64,000 bases of DNA from Paroedura picta (GCF_049243985.1 NC_135373.1:82462213-82526212); one strand, 5' to 3'; counted from the first letter of the stretch, positions 1-60,112 are shown. A program made the numbers and translations. The notes: generated from the sequence alone by a model not told the origin.

Positions 1-468
1 GGGGGTACCTGGCAACCCCATACCTGGGGTAACCTCCAATTGCTGGTCTTTCCTTCTTTTCTCTGACATGCTGCTTCCCAGCATCCTAGCTAGGCTAATA
101 CAGTGGAACAGATATAATACAGATGTTTGAAACTTGGTCTCACATTGGATGATGCTGGCATTCTAAGGGAACAAGATTAAATCATTATAAGGAATGTTGT
201 CTCTTTGGATATCTGCCTTCTGCTCTTGGAAAGAGAAAAATGGCTCATGAGTATGATGTATATTTGCATTTTTGTGTGCATATATGAAGAAAGAGATGTA
301 TACTTCACTGCAGGTCTCCATCTCCCCCTTTTGTTATATGTTCTAATGGGTTGCAATATTTACATAAATAAAAGGTTACCTCTGGAGCACTTTCCAAAAT
401 GTTCTGCCAAACTACTGACCGTCAACCATTGATTGACCTGACAAGCAGCTGGCTGTCATCCAGTGAAG
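1..468. other. upstream flank of the protease gene
   Basis: No coding exon or recognisable repeat was seen. The stretch is AT-rich. Its last 60 bases hold two TGACC motifs (416-420 and 434-438) just before the TATA box. Confidence 0.5.
416..439 (+). promoter_or_regulatory. two nuclear-receptor half-sites (tentative)
   Basis: TGACC occurs at 416 and TGACCT at 434 (AGGTCA on the other strand), 18 bases apart and about 30-55 bases before the TATA box. AGGTCA is the half-site of oestrogen-type receptors, and nothepsin in fish is known as a female liver, oestrogen-linked protease. Single half-sites are common by chance, so this is weak. Confidence 0.2.
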
Positions 469-476
469 TATAAAAG
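469..476 (+). promoter_or_regulatory. TATA box of the aspartic protease gene
   Basis: TATAAAAG lies 60 bases before the ATG at 529. Transcription would start near 500 and leave a 5' UTR of roughly 30 bases. A TATA promoter with no CpG island fits a tissue-restricted secreted protease. Confidence 0.75.
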
Positions 477-528
477 AGATGGGGGGAGGGGGAATCAGTC
501 TCCTTTTTCTTTCTAGTCAACTGAAGTC

Positions 529-19093
<18,565 letters not shown>

Positions 19094-19249
19094 AAATATA
19101 TGAATTAATAGAAATTTTCCTGATACCTTTAACTTGCTTTATATGGAACATGTAATATTTTGAGGGAGAGGGAATTTAAGAAGGCTTGACCTTCTGGAGT
19201 CACTTTTGGTAGTGCTCTTTCTCTGCATTTGCAGTTATGTCCATTTATT

Positions 19250-19255
19250 ATTAAA
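19250..19255 (+). terminator. NOTS: candidate poly(A) signal ATTAAA, proximal
   Basis: ATTAAA 157 bases after the stop codon. The more distal ATTAAA at 19797-19802 is followed by a T-rich stretch and may be the main one. Confidence 0.35.
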
Positions 19256-19796
19256 TCAGTGACTGTGGAAGCTCCAAAGGGCCTTGAAGAATGACCTCTT
19301 GAACCAGCCACTGCAACACCGAAAAATGACAACATAACGTGGCCAGTTTGGAAGTCAGTCCTACTGAGTTCAGCGTGACTGAGGCGTCTTCTGCTCTCAT
19401 TGCTGCTGGCTTGTCTGGAACAATTCTCTTCTGTGTTGTACTGTGAGCAGGAAAGGGGCATCTTTTCATATGATAAAAATGCCTTCTGACCCAAAATGTA
19501 GCACTTGCACATGTTGTTAACTGATTGGATAGACAGCCAGTTTTTAAAATCAAAAAGCTCGAGGCATACCTGGTTTTAAATTTAAATGTAAGATGTGGTA
19601 ATCACACAGACCAATTCACACCTGTTTCCCATCTTCAGATACAGGTTTATGTTTTTCCTCTGGAAAGATCTTTCTCACCAGGTCAAACTTGTTCAGTGAT
19701 ATTCACAATACAAGACCAATTCACAAAAGTTGCATTTCTCTCATCAATGTTTTCTTTGCTTGTTAGATCTGTTTCTAGATACAGCTGTACCCATTA

Positions 19797-19802
19797 ATTA
19801 AA
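19797..19802 (+). terminator. NOTS: candidate poly(A) signal ATTAAA, distal
   Basis: ATTAAA about 700 bases after the stop, followed within 30-60 bases by a T/GT-rich stretch (gtccttttgtcattttgtttg). Would give a 3' UTR of about 0.7 kb. Confidence 0.4.
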
Positions 19803-21758
19803 GTTGATTGACAAAGCCGCATTTGGAATTGTCCTTTTGTCATTTTGTTTGACCAGGTTGTTACTAACTGCAAATGACTTTGCTTGGTTTGTATTCCATT
19901 ATGAATTTATGCTGGGACAGGGAGATGAAAGACCTTACAAAGGAACTGCTCTTTATTGTGAAGTTTAAAAGAGGCAAATACAAATGTAATGGAGTGGAAA
20001 TCACCAAAGTTTTTGTGGGGAGCTTCTTACTTTGATTTATACCTCCTTCTGCCCCAACATCAGTGAATTTCCTAGCGTGGCTGCTTGGTTTGTCTTGGGA
20101 TCTCTGGTGAGGCAGGGAGCATAGCAAAAGGAATTTTCATTGTACCCAGGACAGTTGTCCTTAAAGGACAAGGAAACCCATGCAGCAAGAATATCTTCCC
20201 AGATTATATAATAGCCTCTGTTCATTTATCTTCCTGTAGTGTCTGCTGAGGTCAGCTTCATTAGTTTAGTTGCCTGACAACCTAGCATGCCCATAGCTTG
20301 CATTCAGATTCAAAAGAATCCGATAAACAAATGATTAATAAACCCTGTCAACGGCTAGCCAGAGAAAAATAACTTGCACATTCTCTTTCTGGTTTTTCAG
20401 CCCAGCATTCTTTGTGGGAGGGGGTGACTTGTTAATAAATGGGTGCAGTTCACTAGGTTTTGTTAAGTAAAAGGTGGGAAGATTCTCTGGTATGGGGCTG
20501 GAATGCCCGAATATAAAACTTGATCCTCAGTGCATAATTTTGTGATGTTATAGGAGTTTTTAAAAATAGAGATAGCTGTACACCAGCAAGTTGCTGCATC
20601 ACCGTGTTCAGTTTTCAGTGCAGGAGGTGTATTCAAAACAAACATACACATACAGGTGCCACCAAGCTATATTTCCTCTTGCCTGAAAAAGGCAAAGTTG
20701 TAGGTTCTCATTCTAATCTGTAAAACGGTCTTGTTAACATGTTGATGATGCTAGTAAATCATCCACACATAGAACTGGAAGGAACTGTTGTCTAGTCCCT
20801 AGACAAAAAACAAAAACAAAAACTTATACAATGTATTAGGATATTTTTTTTAGAAGAATATTTCTAGAATTCTAATTACTAAGAGTTAAAGTCAGAAAAG
20901 TTATAACTGATCTCCAATCTTTTAAAACTGAGTGCAGTTGCATTGACCTGATAAATTAATGGGGAATTAATGGGGAGGAATGTGTTTGTTTACTATTTCC
21001 CTCTGACAATTTTCTCAATTTTGAAGAGCTATTGTGGTGTTTTGCCATGTAAATACTGTGGCCACTTTCAAACAGCCTTTATAATTTGTTTTAGTAGTCA
21101 GTTGCTGAAACATTTTTAGTGTGATTTCAGACACAACCATTTCAGCAACCGGCTGCTAATGAATTTTATTTATCTTTTCAGACAAAGCTGCTTGTGTGTG
21201 TCCAATCGGCAAAGTGGGGTTGGGCTGTTTTTGAGGTAAACTGCTTGCTTCTGTTTCCATTTATTTTCTGTGCTTCTGAATCATATAGTTTGCTGTTTAA
21301 TATGGCCACCGCACTTTTTTTTTTTTTACTGTGTAGGCTTTTGTGTGTTTAAAAAAAAAAAACGTTCTAAATGGAGTGCTATAGCACTAGACCAAAGCAG
21401 CACTTCAGCTGCAAGAAAGACTGCACAATTAAAAGGGGCAGGAGAAAAAAGCAGCACTGCTTGAAATAGCCAAAGTGCTATCTCTGACAGCACTTAAATT
21501 CTCTGTATGAAATTTTGATCTCTGGATCATTTTACTTGGAATCAGGCCAAGAATGGATCACATTCAATTTAGAATGATAATGATAAAGGGGCCTGTGTTG
21601 GTGTTTTATTTCTGTGTTTTAATGCAGAGTTTTAAATGTATATTGCTGTGATCTAAAATGTATGCCTGTAAAATGAGAAAGAGGCGGGCTGGATGGATGA
21701 GGGAAATGTGTTATGATTGGACTAGAAAGTAAGTCCGCTGTAGAAACAATACAGTGTG
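19803..21758. other. intergenic stretch, nothing recognised
   Basis: AT-rich DNA between the protease 3' end and the purine tract. No exon or named repeat seen. Confidence 0.4.
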
Positions 21759-21762
21759 TGCT

Positions 21763-22275
21763 AGGAAGGAAGGAAGGAAGGAAGGAAGGAAGGAAGGAAG
21801 GAAGGGAAGAGGGGGAGGGAAGGGGGAAGGAAGGAAGGAAGGAAGGAACAGGTTCAGGGTAAAGGAAGGAAGAATGGAAGGAAGAATGGAAGGAAGGAAG
21901 GAACAGGTTCAGGGAAAAGGAAGGAAGGAAGGAAGGAAGGAAGGAAGGAAGGAAGGAAGGAAGGAAGGAAGGAAGGAAGGAAGGAAGGAAGGAGAAACAG
22001 GCACAGGGAAAAGGAAGGTGCAGAGAAAGGGATCAGGGCACAGGGGAAGGAGAGGGGTGAAGGGTTAGCTGGGCGGGTGAGGGGGGGCAAGTGGCGAGGG
22101 TGGGCAGGGTGGGAAGAGGTCGAGGTAGAGATGGGTGGGTGTTTGGGGTGGGGCGGCGGCGGCCGAGTGCAAGGGAGAGAAGGTGGGGAGAGAGAGAGAG
22201 AGAGAGAAAGGGGGGAAGTGAGGAGAGGTGGCAGGGGAGTAGGAGGGAGGGAGGTGAAGGGGCTGTGTAGGGAGG
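21763..22275. repeat. (GGAA)n and degenerate polypurine tract
   Basis: About 500 bases almost purely A and G on the plus strand. It starts as GGAA repeats (21763-21846, 21864-21900, 21919-21990) broken by short acaggttcaggg units, then a G-rich degenerate part with a (GA)n run near 22187-22207. Confidence 0.9.
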
Positions 22276-22830
22276 TGGGTGCCCATTCCCCGGCTGCCTC
22301 CCAGGGGTGTGGGTCCCCCCAGCAGGCAGGGTGCCATGTCCGGAGCTTCCGGGCTGGCAAAGGGACAGACCCGCTGCCACGGCGGGGCTGTCCCTTTGCT
22401 GGCCTGGAAGCTCTGGACCCGGCCTGGAGCCTGCTGGGCCCGTCAACCTTCCGGGCGGCAAAGAGTCAGCCTTGCCGCGGCCATCCCTTTGCCACCTGGA
22501 AGCTCGACAGACCTGGCCACACTGCGGCGGGGCTGTCCCTTTGCTGGCCTGGAAGCTCCGGACCTGGCACCCAGCTTCGGGGGCCAGTGAAGGCCTTCCC
22601 CCCCAGGGCCAGGCTACCAGGGGCTGCGGGCCTACCTACCCTCTTGGCGGCCAACAGAGGAATGACCACCATGGGGTGAAGGTTTGGCCATGTGGGGGGT
22701 TGGGCGGGTTGGAAGGCGCTTCCGTTTGTCAGTCCGGGGGAAGGGGCCAATGGGCACCCTTCCTCATCCCGGACAGGGCCCACCCTAAGGGCCCTTACTC
22801 TTTTATTTATACCGCTTCCGCGGAGTGGTT
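22276..22830. other. GC-rich island with internal repeats
   Basis: ggggctgtccctttgctggcctggaagctc occurs in two near-identical copies about 140 bases apart (near 22384 and 22529), and an inverted version precedes them near 22340. Ends with CCCGGACAGGGCCCACC and a hairpin (gggccc...aagggcccttac). Looks like a repeat family related to 3640-4250. No conserved protein recognised. Confidence 0.45.
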
Positions 22831-24433
22831 TAAAAATGGTGGCTGTACTGTAGGGGGTTCAGTTGACTGTGTTATTCAGAGAGAGGTGTCTGAGTGAAAG
22901 AGTACTAAGCAATGTAACTGTGGAGAAAGGCCCTTGAGGGAGGTGCTGCATTCTGTATGGAAGCTATTAGCCTGAGTGGCAAGCTGGGAAGTTAAACTTT
23001 GTGGAAGTGATTGACCTAAGTGGCAAGTGAAAAAATATGCCTGCATAGTTTGGTCTATTTAAGGAACCATTACGCTTATATACCTGTTTGAAATCATTAT
23101 ACTTATTAGCTGTGCAAAAGCCATTATGCTGTTATAAATAAACTGTTAATGTTTAAGAAAAACAACTTTATTTTAAAGGATCCTCTTTTACTTCAGATCC
23201 ACGCCCACAGATTGACTGTTCGGTTATTATACCATTTACAACTAAGCTATGCTGTTTTCTGAGTTCAACTAAGAGTTCTAAGGCAAGAGCCTTTGATGGC
23301 AACAAAAATAAGGACAGCAAGGATGCAATGTCAAGGAAGGAAGGACACTACAGAGAGGTGCCTTTGCAGAGGTTACACATAAACGGGTCACACAGAAAAG
23401 AGCAAAAATGTTGCAGCCATTCTAAACAGCATGACATGTTCTTAATACAATGGGCTTACAAGGCCATCAGTTTCATTGGGCTTACAAGGCCATAAGTTTA
23501 TTTAGAATTGCACTGTAAAAGTCTTCTCAGAAAAGGAAGACCATGTAGGCAGGATAAATGTTCCTGTGTTTTTCTCCTACTAAGCAAACTATATCTTGAG
23601 GGAATGATTTAGATCAGGAAAATAGTGTGAGGGAGAGTCTCCAGTCTCTTCCCTGCTTGGCCTGGTCAGATTAGCAGGGATTCTTCCTCAAAACTGTATT
23701 TAGTAAAATAAAAAGCTAGGATATTGATTATGGGTATCCCGCTGAAAAGTATTTGGTTCTAAGATAGAATGAAAAAACACACACACTCAAATAAGAATGG
23801 TAAGCCAAAGGATAATTCAACAAAAATGAAGCCAACTACCCTATTTCATGAGTAATTAGCATGATATTTATGCCAATAATTGCTATTTTTCTAAGTTCCT
23901 TTTTTTGAATCAAATTGCAATTTGTTTCATTGTAGAAGATTATGAAAAGAGTTTGGTGGCGTTGATTCTAATTTAAAACCCCAGCACTGATGAAAGATGG
24001 TCAGATAAAAAATTAGGAACTGGCCCTGATAATGAACAGCTATAAACTTATAGTGGTTCTGTAGTGAAAGAAACTAATATTTAGTCATCCATGATTACAA
24101 GAGAAGGATGAATTTTCAGTGAAAAGCTGGACCATCTAAAGCAAAAATGCTTCCAGATAATTTGAGAAACAGTTGTGGATCTTTAGACTTTTGTCTGGTG
24201 GGTAAGTGCTGGAAACAGAATGAATATTAATAACTGTGGAAAGAGAGGAATTTTCCTGTAACAGAGCTGCCGTGAGGAGATACAGATTTGTAGCTCTGAA
24301 ATATTTCAGAAATCCTGCATCAAACTTCAGAAACTGAACACATATTACGTTTCGCTTTGTGTGTGTGGAGGTGGATGATGGGATAAGTGAGACGTTAAAG
24401 TAAGTATTCTGAATGCCATAATCCATTGATTTT
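22831..24433. other. intergenic stretch between the two genes
   Basis: No confident gene or repeat. Part is probably the BEST3 3' UTR on the minus strand, since a second AATAAA on that strand lies at 23497-23502. Confidence 0.4.
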
Positions 24434-24439
24434 TTTATT
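24434..24439 (-). terminator. BEST3: AATAAA two bases after the BEST3 stop
   Basis: On the minus strand the stop TGA (24444-24442) is followed by CA and then AATAAA. If used it would give a 3' UTR of only some 20-30 bases. AATAAA at 23502-23497 would give a more usual one of about 0.95 kb. Confidence 0.35.
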
Positions 24440-24441
24440 TG

Positions 24442-53320
<28,879 letters not shown>

Positions 53321-53635
53321 CTTCTCTGATGATTCCTTCTGGAAAAACAGAAGGCCAAAACACAACAGGAAACCAATCACATTTTGTGTAGACTGTTGAC
53401 TGGTACACATAAATAGTATTGATTGCCAGTATGGGCTGGCTTAGCATAGTATTCACGACTGGCAGTTTTAATAGGCTGCTGTGATTTCACTCTGTATTTG
53501 CTCAAGCTATACTCCACAGCTATATGGTATTAAACATGTGGCATGAAAAACTTACAATGTCCCCAGACTGGAGGCACCAAATTCTCCATGTATGTGGCAA
53601 TTCTGCTTGCAGAGAATGCATGTAGGATGTACAAG

Positions 53636-53815
53636 GGGTTTTGGTTTAGTGGTGGAGTATCTGCTTTGCATGCAGAAGGTCCTACATCCAATCCCCGGAC
53701 TCTCCAAATGAAAGGATTGGGAAGCAGGTGATGTGGCAGACCTCTGTCTGAGATCCCGGAGAACTAGTATCAGGCAGAATTGATAATACTGACCTTGAGG
53801 GGCCGCTGGTCAGAC
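53636..53815 (+). mobile_element. tRNA-Ala-derived SINE
   Basis: The head ttagtggtggagtatctgc and ctttgcatgcagaaggtcc mirrors tRNA-Ala(TGC). The body gcagacctctgtctgagatc and aatactgaccttgag is a SINE family I recall from lizards. It lies upstream of BEST3 coding exon 1. Confidence 0.75.
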
Positions 53816-55274
53816 TCCTGGCAGACTCATGTGTTCACACAGCTTTACTCAACTTCAGGTTATGGAAATCTACTGAGCTATTAGCAGTTATGCAACAATA
53901 TACTTTTTCGGGAACTATTTTTTGTGTGTGCTCAGAATGTAACTTCCCAGATGCCAGGTAGAGTCAGCATTCTACCTGGTTCTCAATCTAAGGTGCCCAG
54001 CTAATGATGAAACGATCCTAAACTATGCTAAATGGACTATACTAAGTGAGGTCCTAAGTGAGAAAGTGTAAGAGTTTGCCAGTTATTGACAGTATATCGG
54101 AGTTCAGGGGAGGGAGAAAAGACTAATATGTAATCTCAATTAATAAATAAGGGACTACATAATAAGGCTATGCAATTTAGTTCTTATAACAAACATTGGA
54201 TTTTGCAATAAACTTATTTTCTCTCTTCTCTTTTTGCATGTGTATTCAATGCATAGCCTGATGAGAACTAAAAAAAACAAAAAACAGTATTTTATGTATT
54301 TTGATATTTTAATTGATTCCAGTAAAGGGAATAGCATGACGTTTCATTTTGAAATTTATCTGTGGATGAACAATTGCTTGCAGGCTTATTCTAGTTACTC
54401 ATGTAGAAGTCCCAGTAGAGTCTGTGGAACTTAGGCAGACATAATGGCAGCATTGAAGCATGGGCCTCAGTTCACATAACACCCAAGAGTGGTATTTATT
54501 GAATTTCAAGCTCACTGCGTGTCAAGGGCTTCAGGAACAAAGAATTTAGAAGCAGAAGTGATCAGTCACTCAGTATAGCATAAAATATCACTCTTCCTCT
54601 TAGATCTGGTCACCAAATCAGCCCACACTAAAGAAACAGTCATGCAGCGTTTTGGAAAAGCATTTGGGAGTCAACCATTCTTCATCAGAAGTATGGGGGC
54701 TTTATTATGCAAAACAGCCTTGAAGAATGTGTATACGGTCAGAATTTTGTTTTCAAGTAGAAACATTATCAGCAAGCTGCCATGCTGGATAAACTGATAT
54801 GTAACTTTATGTACTCATATGCAGTGCTTGCATTGTGTTATTGGCCATTATAGTTTATTTTCCCTATTTAGCACAGAGGAGTAATGGTTCAAGTGTCTTA
54901 GGAAACCCAGTTTTATGTTCCCTCCCCCGCTCTGCCATGAAGTTTTCTGGGTGATTTTAGGCTACCTGTAATCTAATCTACCTCATAGAGTTGTTGTAAG
55001 GATGAAATGGTGGAGGGGCCACCTCAGGCTCCTTTGGGAACAGATGGAATAAAAATGTAACAAATAAACAAGAGATGGAAAAAAGACAGAGAAATGGAAG
55101 GACATGTTAAGCACAGAAGGACTAGAATCTGCCAGAGCTGTATAAACAAGGTTCTTCTGTGAAATAGAATCTGTTAAAATGTATTTTGCACATTCTAGAT
55201 GTCATTTTACAAAATCAGGAAGAAAATAACTCGGGTGCAGCCAAATAAAACTGTTTCATTTCATATGCACTCAC

Positions 55275-55560
55275 CTGCAATTCTGACTGGGCCACTCAAG
55301 AACAGATGACAATCTTAGGTCTTCTGTGGGCCTCCAGTGGTTCTGGGGAAGGAGCATTCAGGTCACTTTGTTCCCCTCTTCACCTTAGGCACCCAGCCTA
55401 TCAGGGCTTCAATTGCTCTGGCACTCTCAGAGGAATGGACTGACGAGCACAGGGGTTAACGTGTCTTTCCACTTCTGGAAGTCTGTTTTTGCCAAGTTCC
55501 TGACCGCTGTCTGTTACAGCCAGGAGCAAACGCAAGCAGCAGCTGCTGATCTGGCTCTTC
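55275..55560 (-). other. BEST3: candidate BEST3 non-coding exon 1
   Basis: BEST3 coding exon 1 starts with an acceptor 18 bases before its ATG, so a 5' exon must lie upstream. On the minus strand TTGCAG|GTGAGT at 55275/55274 is the best donor seen. An AT-rich TATA-like stretch (ataattatag, minus strand) lies near 55568-55577. The 5' limit is a guess. Confidence 0.35.
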
Positions 55561-55834
55561 ACTAATCTATAATTATCACTCTGCTGCTTATCTAAAGGAG
55601 GACCGCTATGGTTTGAATGAGGAATGGTTGAATTGATTCCCATCAAACTTTTTGAATCTGTGTTCTTTCGGCCCATTGCATGGTGCAGGAGATAGAATCC
55701 CCCCCCCCCAGCTTGAAACATGGGTGCAGTGCCTCTCCATATTCTCAGAAGGGAAAGTCAGTGGGAAAGTCAGATGTTCCTGGTTTCCCCAACAGCCTCA
55801 AAACCACTGCCTTAGAGCTGTTTGGGTAGAGGAA

Positions 55835-55857
<23 letters not shown>
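55835..55857. repeat. (GT)n microsatellite
   Basis: About 11 GT units followed by a short GA run. Confidence 0.9.
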
Positions 55858-55865
<8 letters not shown>

Positions 55866-56042
55866 GGTCCACAAGTACAGGGGGCGTGATCCTAAGCAGG
55901 TACCACAATGCAAGAAGTGAGGAGAACCCAAAGTTTATATGGAATTATGTCATGAAGATGCAGAGTGGGAACCCAGAATAGACCTGTGTACTCTAATATG
56001 TGAAGGGGTAGCAAAGGGAATGCTTCACGAATTGTGATTTAG

Positions 56043-56526
56043 CAGAAGAGTTGGTTTTTATACTCTGCTTTTCACTACCCAAAGGAATCTCAAAGTGGCT
56101 TACAATTGATTGGTGACCAGATTTTAACATTGATAAAGCGGGACACCATTGACCGGGGGGGTTCTTGATTAAAAATTTGGTCTATATGGAGCAACAAAAA
56201 GTTTCATAGAATGCAAAAATAGTATTGTAATATATATTTTTAAATTTCAACATAAATACAATTTGCCAGGTGCCCCCAGATGTCCCTCGAAAAGTGGGAC
56301 AATCTGGTCACCTTATACAATTGCCTTCCCTTCCTCTGCCCACAACAGTTACCCTGTGAGGTAGGTGGAGCTGAGAGCTCTGACAGGACTGCTCAGTCAG
56401 AACAGCACTATCAGGGCTGTACCGAGCCCAAGCTTGGCTGCATGTGGAGGAGGAGTGGGAAATCAAGCCTAGCTTGCCAGTTTAGAAGCCACCACTCTGA
56501 ACCATTATACCACACTGGTTCTCCTA
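56043..56526 (-). mobile_element. tRNA-derived SINE split by a hAT element
   Basis: The left part 56043-56108 (tactctgcttttcactaccc, aaagtggcttacaattg) continues at 56324 (ccttcccttcctctgcccac) to the complemented head ending near 56526. The break is the insertion 56109-56315. Confidence 0.8.
56109..56315. mobile_element. hAT-type MITE inserted in a SINE
   Basis: 207 bp with inverted ends GGTGACCAGATT and AATCTGGTCACC, flanked by a perfect 8-bp duplication TACAATTG (56101-56108, 56316-56323). No coding capacity. Confidence 0.85.
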
Positions 56527-57820
56527 AACATTGTTGAAAGGCTCAAAAACACATGCAATCTCGTTAATATAAATGGGACAAAAGCTGCTTGATAGGGCCT
56601 AGGCAGCTTTAAGAAAAAACATTGTCTGATTCAGCAACTACTGCATGTTTCTCAAGACCCAAGAGTTTTCAAACAGCACAGAACTGTCACGATAGGGATC
56701 TATTTAGGTTACAGATTACAATGAATCACTTACTTAAAAATTGTGCTCTGGAAGTAGCTGTAAGAGAGGCCTCAACTACCTGGTGAAATATTAAATTCAG
56801 ATAATCCACTGCAAGCAGTTATAAAAAGTGCTGAATTGTAAAAAGTCTAGAAGGGAATTTCTTCCTTGTGCTACCTGGGCAGCTACCTTTTGGAGTTTGT
56901 GTGTGTGGGAAACAATGCTCTCAAAGGCAATTTCAGGATCAATACTCCAGGCATTATTTTGCATATTCTTATGCAATCTCTTCTAATCCATTTGAAATAT
57001 TATACAGTGCTCCATAAATATAACATTTTCAAAGTGGCTTATGATGGAAGTTAAAACAATAGACAATGCTTATCATACCATGGGGAGGTTGGTTTCCCTT
57101 AGCACAACATACAGGGACTTAAGGGTTAAATACACTTTCCTTTTCTCATGCAACTCTATTCTGAATTAGGGCTGTGCACATATGCAGTTTAGCTTTTACA
57201 CACTGCCAAATTTCCATGATCTTCCTTGTGATTGTTTGTACCTTAAGAGTTTGAGCTACTAAGGAATATGATAGGTTTGGAGTGTACTTGACTGCAAAAA
57301 GAAAGCAAGCAATAAGGAGGCATGCATGCATATAGCTGAGCAGGTCAAAATCCATTTCCCAACTTAGTTGATCCATGAGAAAAATCTGTACAAGGAAAGT
57401 TCTTGAAGGATTTCATTATTTTTAGAATCATAGTCAGATTTCAAACCTGACAGTTCCTTCTCCCAAATGGGTTTTCTTGATTTTAAAACTGACACAAGAA
57501 TAAAAATGTATATAACAGGATCAATCAAAGGGGGAGGTACCTGGCAACCCTATCATGTGGCCCTGGATAGGCATGTTATGGACACAAAGGGACCATTTCC
57601 AGTGGCAAAAAAAAACACAGGAGGGAAGCCTCTCCCTCCCCTGCACCCTTCCCTCCCCTGCACCCTGCTTGTACCTCGAAGCAGAAATGAAGAGCTTTTT
57701 CAAAATGAGTCTTCAATGAAATATACAACTGTTAGGCTAGGAACCTGTCTCCTTAAAAATGGATTTGATATAGAGGGCTAGAAGGATGACTCATTCTGTA
57801 CGACATTAATGTAGCAGAAG

Positions 57821-58681
57821 GCTTGCAAATTGTAAACGCTACTAATTTGCAGTTCCGCAAAACACAATCTGCCACACTCCTGAAACAATCCCGCAAAAAG
57901 CGATTCGTTGTAGCGCTTAAAGGAAAATCGGGAAAAGTGGATTCACTCTCCGAAAAGCGCTACACTCTTGCAAACAATCTGCAACAGTAGCGAAAAAGAC
58001 CTGTGCATTCCCATTGTTGCGGTTCCAGCCAAGTCCCTCCCCCTGGCTCTCTCCTCCGAACTTCCGGCAAAGCGATTGCCATTTTTTTTTCTCGGAGCGA
58101 GCAGAAAGCAATGAACCAGCAAGCCTTCATTCACCCAGCGAGGCTTCTCTGGCTACAGTCCCTCCACAGAAGTGCTTTAAAGCTCCCCTAAGTCCCCAAG
58201 CACAACATAGCCCCATTTGCAAGTTCCCTTTATTTTTGGCCAAAAATCACACCCGTGCAGGGGGGGGGGATTTTTCTTTTCACTCAGGGGGAGCGTGGTA
58301 ACGATGACTCGCCAGCTCACACACCAGCTGGCAGCTAGATGGGTCTCTATGTTAGGAAGAATCAAGGCATATTCGTTGCAACGTGTGTGTGTGTGTGTGT
58401 TTTAAACCTGTTCTTAAGGGGAAAGGGGCTTTCCCGGGGCATGATAACAACTGCCCATTAGTTGTACATTTGATTGCTGGACAGCAGCGGGACAAAACAC
58501 AGAAAAAATCGCTTCCTGTCTAGCGATTTTTGCGAGACCGGAAACCTGTGGGAAACGAATAAAACGCTACTGAATTCCACTAAAAAAGCAGGTATGCGTA
58601 ACGCCAAGATTGCACTTTTAAAAATAGCGTTTCCACTTTGCGAGACCAATTGGCAACATTGGTCCTTGTGCAGAAAGGCCC
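57821..58681. mobile_element. PIF/Harbinger-like element, copy 3
   Basis: Aligns with copies 1 and 2 from ttgcaaattgtaaacgctac to the right end (gtgcagaaaggccc). The left inverted end is lost or decayed. More diverged than the other two. Confidence 0.7.
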
Positions 58682-58979
58682 AGAGTATTTGGCCCTGTCT
58701 CTCAGAGCCCTCCTACTGCTTCTCTTCTGTGTAATATTCCCTAGGAAAGACAGGAACATGTGAAGGCATGCATGGTTAATGGAGAATCTGCAGAATATGC
58801 AATGGGTCCACTTCTCATGCAGCTTCCTCACACCATCTAAAGACATATTGACCCAGCTTTGCTTGCCAAAGCAGTGTTGACCCACATGAAACTGTGAAGA
58901 GGTTCATCTATTTGACTGCAAAAAGTGAATCCATGTGGAAAACAAAGATCCCAAACTGGGCGAAACTCTTCCAGGTTAG

Positions 58980-59545
58980 TTGTGCTGACAATTGTTGACA
59001 AGCATTATATATAGGGTTTTTTAAAATTGGACACATTTAGTGTGCAAGCTGTATAATCATATTTGCACAGGTGCATTAGTACCAATGCTTATAGAATGCC
59101 CTCATGACCTGAGAAAGCATCGCCTGCAAATATTGCTATCAGATAACCTGCTAACTAGCAAAGTAGCAAAATTTGCGTGGCTAGCTTTAAGAATTAGGAA
59201 AGATTGGGTCATTCATGTATAGCTATAATAGGTCCACGGAACTTCTTATGTTTTTTGGTTATTAGATATTATTGCACGTCTCTTAATCTTGTCTTTTGTT
59301 TTATATTTTAACAGCTTTACTAGTTTTATTGCTTTTAGGGCTCATTTTATCCTTGTAAAATAGTCAACGGCAGTTAATGCTTCTAAATGTTGGCTTTTAT
59401 GGTGGAGAAGTTTTAAGTTTTACTGTTGACGCATTTTTAACATTTTAATGTATTACCCTCCCTTTTACAAACTGCCATTGTATAGGAGGGCATACAAAAT
59501 TTTGGTCTAAATGACTGTAAATAAATATGGTATGTTATGGTATGT
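58980..59545 (+). mobile_element. old non-LTR retrotransposon 3' end
   Basis: Reads LIECPHDLRKHR, LLSDNLLTSKVA and LALRIRKDWV, resembling the C terminus of the LINE at 26820-27590 (CPLYEQCRDD, FLLSDKDPEV). An AT-rich 3' part ends taaatatggtatgttatgg. Confidence 0.5.
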
Positions 59546-59725
59546 CAACAAATGAATGTATCCTTTCTTAGGCCCATGGTTCCCTAATAAAATGTTCAGA
59601 GAAATTAGCGCTATACTTTTCTTCCTTTTTACTGCTCTGCCTGTTTTAGGGTTCAGCATTGGTACTAGGAACAAGTTCCAGGTTTAAACAAATCCTGACA
59701 GATACAAGAACCAATTAGCCTAGAG

Positions 59726-60112
59726 CAGGAGTCCCCGACCTTCTGGCATGGGGGGGGGGCTGCATTAGAGTGCCCAATGCCTCAAGAGGGCCACATCTTA
59801 AATCAAAATCTAACAACATTATTAACCTATCTATTTAGATCAAAAATAAACATTCAGAGGTCATTGAAGGAAGTTTAAATTGAACCCAATCCATTCTGGA
59901 ACAATATCTTACTGTGGAATCCTGTGGAAAACAGCCAGATTTTTGTGGCTGTTTTCGGCTGTGCATTAATGTCTAAGTCAAGGGTGACAGACTCCCTTAA
60001 AACTTCATTTAATGGTTCATTTATAAGTCTTAACCTACAGTTGGATTTCAGTTTTCATCTTGGAAAAAGTTTGTTCATGGATGTTCGTGGTGCCAGAGCC
60101 TGGGGACCCCTG
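59726..60112. mobile_element. possible decayed hAT element
   Basis: Ends CAGGAGTCCCCGAC and CTGGGGACCCCTG are roughly inverted. No 8-bp duplication was found, so the limits and the class are uncertain. Confidence 0.35.

Noticed and set aside
21854-22897. Several long frames on both strands in the purine and GC-rich region
   Set aside because: Translations are simple Lys/Glu/Gly or Pro/Ser/Leu strings made by the repeats.
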